Below the pieces are notes generated by a model. That model did not search any database. It was not told the DNA's origin and was given only the letters and a program-made list of their open reading frames with translations. This document shows, piece after piece, positions 61,196-64,000 of a stretch of 64,000 nt of DNA. Each line of letters begins with the position of its first letter. Within the stretch, counting starts at the first letter, position 1. A program made the position numbers and the translations under genes. This DNA is from Streptomyces sp. F001 (GTDB lineage Bacteria; Actinomycetota; Actinomycetes; Streptomycetales; Streptomycetaceae): the NCBI RefSeq assembly GCF_004187715.1, contig NZ_QZWF01000003.1:682001-746000 (forward strand), read 5' to 3'.

Positions 61196-61251
61196 TTGCA
61201 CCGCTGCTGACCGTGGTTTTCCGCTCTTACGGGCACGCGGAGGGCACGGCG
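61196..61251. repeat. Att arm block, copy H
   Basis: ATTGCACCGCTGCTGACCGTGG, CGCTCTTACGGGCACG and AGGGCACGG, the most complete arm block in the window. Confidence 0.65.
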
Positions 61252-61493
61252 CCGCAGCGAGCGGGAATGTGGCGTGCACGTGGCCCTTGTCTCGCTCGGC
61301 CTACCTCGACTCGAAGGTTGGCCTGGGCGCGCTGTTGCGGCTGCACATGCCGAGTCCCCGTCGGCTCTTCGAAGTCACCTGCTTCGTGCAGAGGGTCGGC
61401 GGAAGCGGGCCGGCGGTGGGCAGTGGGCACCGTGCGGAGTGATCATGCAGACGATCGGGCACCGCCACTGGGCGGTGCCCGACCAGGGAGTGG
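61252..61493. other. Gap without recognised gene
   Basis: About 240 bp between the arm block and the DUF305 remnant. An inverted repeat GGGCACCGCC-ACT-GGGCGGTGCCC at about 61459-61481 follows the DUF305 remnant on its strand and looks like its terminator. Confidence 0.5.
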
Positions 61494-61745
61494 TCACTTC
61501 CGGCGCGCGGCGCCGCGTTCCTTCAGCAGATCGGTCATCAGCTGCATCTCCGACTGCTGGGCTTCGACCATGCCCTGAGCGAGCTGCTTTTCCGGCTCGA
61601 CCTCGCACTGCTGGGCGCAGGCGCGGGCCATGTCGACGCCGCCCACGTGATGGTCGTACATGAGCTGGAGGTAGAGGATCTCCGCCTGTCCGCCGTTGAG
61701 CTAACCGAGCTTGGCGAGCCCGGCACCTGCCTGCGGGCGAGTACA
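61494..61745 (-). pseudogene. DUF305 protein, truncated with in-frame stop
   Basis: The frame encodes LNGGQAEILYLQLMYDHHVGGVDMA and QGMVEAQQSEMQLMTDLLKERGA, the C-terminal DUF305 helices with the HH metal site. A TAG at 61701-61703 interrupts the frame, and upstream coding ends at the ArsR promoter. DUF305 proteins are copper or other metal-linked exported proteins, which fits the metal-resistance genes next door. Confidence 0.8.
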
Positions 61746-61749
61746 TGAC

Positions 61750-61765
61750 TTCCTGAATTCAGGAA
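61750..61765 (+). promoter_or_regulatory. Palindromic ArsR operator
   Basis: TTCCTGAATTCAGGAA, a perfect 16-bp palindrome ending 19 bp before the ArsR GTG start. This is the size and position expected for a SmtB/ArsR dimer operator. Confidence 0.75.
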
Positions 61766-61784
61766 TCTCTGTATCGTTGTCTGT

Positions 61785-62120
61785 GTGCTGACACTCGCTT
61801 CCGAGGTCGAGGTGCTCTCCCGCTTCGGCCGCGCGCTCGCCGACCCCATCCGCTGCCGATTGCTGCTCGCCCTGCGCGGGGCCCCGGCACACCCCTCCGA
61901 CCTGGCCGACCGGCTGGGCATCTCCCGCACCCGCCTTTCCAACCACCTCGCCTGCCTACGCGACTGCGGCCTGGTCGTAGCCGTACCCGTCGGCCGCCGC
62001 ACCCGCTACGAGCTCGCAGACCCCCGCCTCGGACACGCCCTGGACGACCTGCGCACCGCCGTCGTAGCCGTGGAAGCAGACCGCACCTGCCCCGACGCGG
62101 ATGAGCAGGGCTGCTGCTGA
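61785..62120 (+). CDS. ArsR/SmtB-family metal-responsive regulator
   Basis: A 111-aa winged-helix repressor. FGRALADPIRCRLLLAL and HPSDLADRLGISRTRLSNHLACLRDCGLV form the HTH and contain a Cys in LACLRDC, as in CmtR-type sensors. The C-terminus ends DEQGCC, further possible metal ligands. This Cys pattern is known from Cd(II)/Pb(II) or similar soft-metal sensing. The GTG start is close to a perfect palindrome, its likely operator. The transporter gene follows after two bases. Confidence 0.9.
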   Translation: MLTLASEVEVLSRFGRALADPIRCRLLLALRGAPAHPSDLADRLGISRTRLSNHLACLRDCGLVVAVPVGRRTRYELADPRLGHALDDLRTAVVAVEADRTCPDADEQGCC

Positions 62121-62122
62121 CC

Positions 62123-62818
62123 ATGACCGCGATATCCCTCGGCCCCTCACCCGCCCGGCGCGAGGCGCTCGCCCGCCGGATACGCCTACTCGTGGCCGCC
62201 ACCATCACCTACAACGTCATCGAGGCGATCGTCGCCATCACCGCCGGCACGCTCGCCTCCTCCACCGCCCTGATCGGCTTCGGCCTCGACTCGGTCATCG
62301 AGGTCTCCTCGGCCGCCGCGGTCGCCTGGCAGTTCTCCGCCCGCGACCACGCCGTGCGCGAGGCGCGCGAGCGGAGGACCCTCCGCATCATCGCGATCTC
62401 CTTCTTCGCCCTCGCGGTGTACGTCACCGTGGATGCCGTCCGCGCCCTCACTGGGGCGGGAGAGGCGGAGCGCTCCGTCCCGGGGATCGTCCTCGCAGCC
62501 CTGTCGCTGGCCGTCATGCCCTTCCTCTCCGCGGCCCAGCGGCGTGCGGGACGCGAATTGGGCTCCGCTTCCGCCGTGGCTGACTCCAAGCAGACCCTGC
62601 TGTGCACGTACCTGTCCGCCGTTCTGCTCGTCGGGCTGGCCGCCAACGCCGTTCTCGGTTGGTCGTGGGCCGACCCGATCGCGGCCCTGGCCATCGCGGC
62701 GGTGGCGGTCAAGGAGGGCCGGGAAGCCTGGCGCGGTGACGGGTGCTGCGCGGTGCCTGTCCCGGATGCCGCCGAAGCTCAGGACGAATGCGGGTGCAAG
62801 GCGGGATGCGCCTGCTGA
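62123..62818 (+). CDS. Cation diffusion facilitator-like metal transporter
   Basis: A 231-aa protein with six hydrophobic segments. The segments ALIGFGLDSVIEV and AVADSKQTLLCTYLSA carry the Asp and Ser/Asp positions of the CDF transport site. It lacks the usual cytoplasmic C-terminal domain. Instead it ends in a Cys-rich tail, DECGCKAGCAC, a likely metal-binding element. It should export a divalent metal in exchange for protons. Co-transcription with the ArsR gene suggests induction by the same metal. Confidence 0.9.
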   Translation: MTAISLGPSPARREALARRIRLLVAATITYNVIEAIVAITAGTLASSTALIGFGLDSVIEVSSAAAVAWQFSARDHAVREARERRTLRIIAISFFALAVYVTVDAVRALTGAGEAERSVPGIVLAALSLAVMPFLSAAQRRAGRELGSASAVADSKQTLLCTYLSAVLLVGLAANAVLGWSWADPIAALAIAAVAVKEGREAWRGDGCCAVPVPDAAEAQDECGCKAGCAC

Positions 62819-62911
62819 GAGGCGCACGCGCGGGGTATGCGGCAGCGGGGGATGCCGTTCAGGCTGAAATACCTCCGCGCCGTATCGGCGTGCCCGGTAC
62901 TGTCATCAGGC

Positions 62912-63682
62912 GTGAACAACCCTGGTATCCAGTCCGAGGCGGCTGACGAGCAGCCGACCGCCGAGGGAGCCGACCGGTCTTCACTCGTGGAGTGGCAGAG
63001 GCGGCTCCAAGCCTCGCCGGGCTTTCGCGCCATCGCACTCAAGAACCGGGTCAAGCGCATCGGGTACGTGTTCCAGGGCAACGTCGCGCAGTACAAGTCC
63101 TTCGTGGCCGGCCTGCAGGACCCGACAGTATCGACTCCGATCATGGACGTGCGGAATCCGGACGTGCACGATGACCTGCTTTCGGAGGCTGAGCGTCTCC
63201 TGCACAACGTCCTGACCGCGATGAGCACACGCGTGGACCAGCAACGCCGCTTCGTCGAGAAGCAATTTCAGGATGACCCTGTGCTCACGCAGGAGTACCG
63301 CGAGAAGGCTGCTGCCACGTTCCGATCCGACCCCCAGGCGAACTTTTTGAAGGGCCTGCGCAACTACATAACGCACGCCCAGCTCCCCGTGGCGCAGAGC
63401 AGGCAGACCCTCGGACGCGAGTCCTGCGCCCTCACGTTCCTCCTTCCCTGCGAGCCGCTGCTCGCATGGGACCGCTGGAACGGCCCCATGAGAACGTGGA
63501 TTGCCGAGTGGGGAGAGGCTGTCGAGGTCGTGGACGTCGTCGACGCCTACGCCCGCATGGCCGGGGAGTTCGACAAGTGGTTGTTCGATCGGATCGGGCT
63601 GAAGTACAAGGCGGACATCGACGCGTTCCTGCGTGAGGAAGAGGAGTTCACCCGCGCATTCGACCGGGTCTTCGGGGCGTAG
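62912..63682 (+). CDS. Hypothetical protein
   Basis: A soluble protein of about 256 aa from the GTG at 62912. It is mostly helical, with QQRRFVEKQFQDDPVLTQEYREK and GLRNYITHAQLPVA in the middle and WLFDRIGLKYKADIDAFL near the end. The RNYITH segment recalls HEPN-like or small-molecule-binding helical proteins, but I cannot assign a family. An upstream ATG at 62837 is possible. It is the last intact gene of the window. Confidence 0.7.
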   Translation: MNNPGIQSEAADEQPTAEGADRSSLVEWQRRLQASPGFRAIALKNRVKRIGYVFQGNVAQYKSFVAGLQDPTVSTPIMDVRNPDVHDDLLSEAERLLHNVLTAMSTRVDQQRRFVEKQFQDDPVLTQEYREKAAATFRSDPQANFLKGLRNYITHAQLPVAQSRQTLGRESCALTFLLPCEPLLAWDRWNGPMRTWIAEWGEAVEVVDVVDAYARMAGEFDKWLFDRIGLKYKADIDAFLREEEEFTRAFDRVFGA

Positions 63683-63718
63683 GGCTGACGTGTCTGTGGC
63701 CTCAGGAACGGGCTCGGC

Positions 63719-63960
63719 TCACGCGGAGGCGAGTGAGCGGAATGCGTTGCGGTGGGTCAGCGGCTCGCGGTCACGGGTGTAGTAGAGCTTGTTGGTGAGC
63801 AGGGCCGCCCATCGGTCCTTGCCGGGTGAGACCCAGACGCCTGTGCCGGTGAAGCCGTAGTGGAACCAGACGTCGTCGGTTTCGGGCGCGGTGCCGGGGG
63901 ACGGGTGCCAGAACAGCCCACGGGGTGGAGTCGCGAGTCTTGATGCCGGCGCCCCCTACT
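63719..63960 (-). pseudogene. Serine hydrolase (beta-lactamase fold) C-terminal fragment
   Basis: The frame encodes ASRLATPPRGLFWHPSPG, then HYGFTGTGVWVSPGKDRWAALLTNKLYY and a final HRNAFRSLASA. This is the C-terminal HxGFTGT motif region of class C-type serine hydrolases. A TAG in frame near 63955 and unrelated upstream sequence show that the gene is broken before the window end. A missing stretch outside the window cannot be ruled out. Confidence 0.7.
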
Positions 63961-64000
63961 GGGCCTGGGCGGCCGGGAGAGAGGGGTCGGGGCCGAAGTC

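Overview
The window has the marks of a Streptomyces chromosome: very high GC, GTG and TTG starts, ATGA/GTGA gene overlaps, Tat-dependent lipoproteins and typical Streptomyces families (FG-GAP secreted proteins, XRE regulators with small partner proteins, DUF6415, DUF4232). No rRNA, complete tRNA, integrase or CRISPR array was seen.

Left part (1-20.7 kb) looks like ordinary chromosome. On the minus strand lie a putative metallopeptidase/VWA protein (cut by the window edge), its MoxR-type ATPase and a partner protein, then a small membrane protein and a CPBP protease. A NIT-domain sensor kinase follows on the plus strand. Next comes a ferric-siderophore uptake locus (two FecCD permeases, ATPase, binding lipoprotein, two iron-box-like sites), a 1029-aa FG-GAP secreted protein, a YwqG-like protein, a CYTH protein with an XRE regulator, and a divergent pair of small Streptomyces proteins.

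From 20.8 to 61.1 kb the window is a mosaic of accreted cassettes. The 3' half of a tRNA-Gly(CCC) gene with a following terminator occurs five times in one orientation (20.81, 24.80, 27.18, 29.81 and 61.08 kb). A second conserved arm block occurs beside four of these and alone at 42.35 and 57.48 kb. I read these as successive attachment-site duplications. Cargo includes: a serine hydrolase plus two-component system; a PAP2-type membrane enzyme; a membrane-anchored HTH protein divergent from a DUF4232 lipoprotein; a DUF1062 protein; an eight-gene set joining a MacAB-like ABC exporter to a secreted beta/gamma-crystallin-like protein and a DUF1906 protein; an eight- or nine-gene glycan or sugar-modification locus with its XRE regulator; an ADP-ribosylglycohydrolase; a secreted propeller and a polysaccharide-deacetylase-like lipoprotein; a deleted ISAs1-type element; a DUF2975/XRE pair; and a VapBC-like pair. 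Remnants (JmjC, NACHT, relaxase, transposases, DUF305) fill the gaps.

Right end (61.5-64 kb): a broken DUF305 gene, an ArsR regulator with a perfect palindromic operator, a cation diffusion facilitator, a hypothetical protein and the broken end of a serine hydrolase.

The two loci most likely to hide new biology are the compact glycosyltransferase/PIG-L/kinase/aminoglycoside-phosphotransferase-like operon (43.1-51.6 kb) and the exporter/DUF1906/degenerate-M15 operon (31.9-40.2 kb). A three-copy 15-bp palindrome with exact 24-bp period at 52.36 kb is the clearest unexplained DNA pattern.
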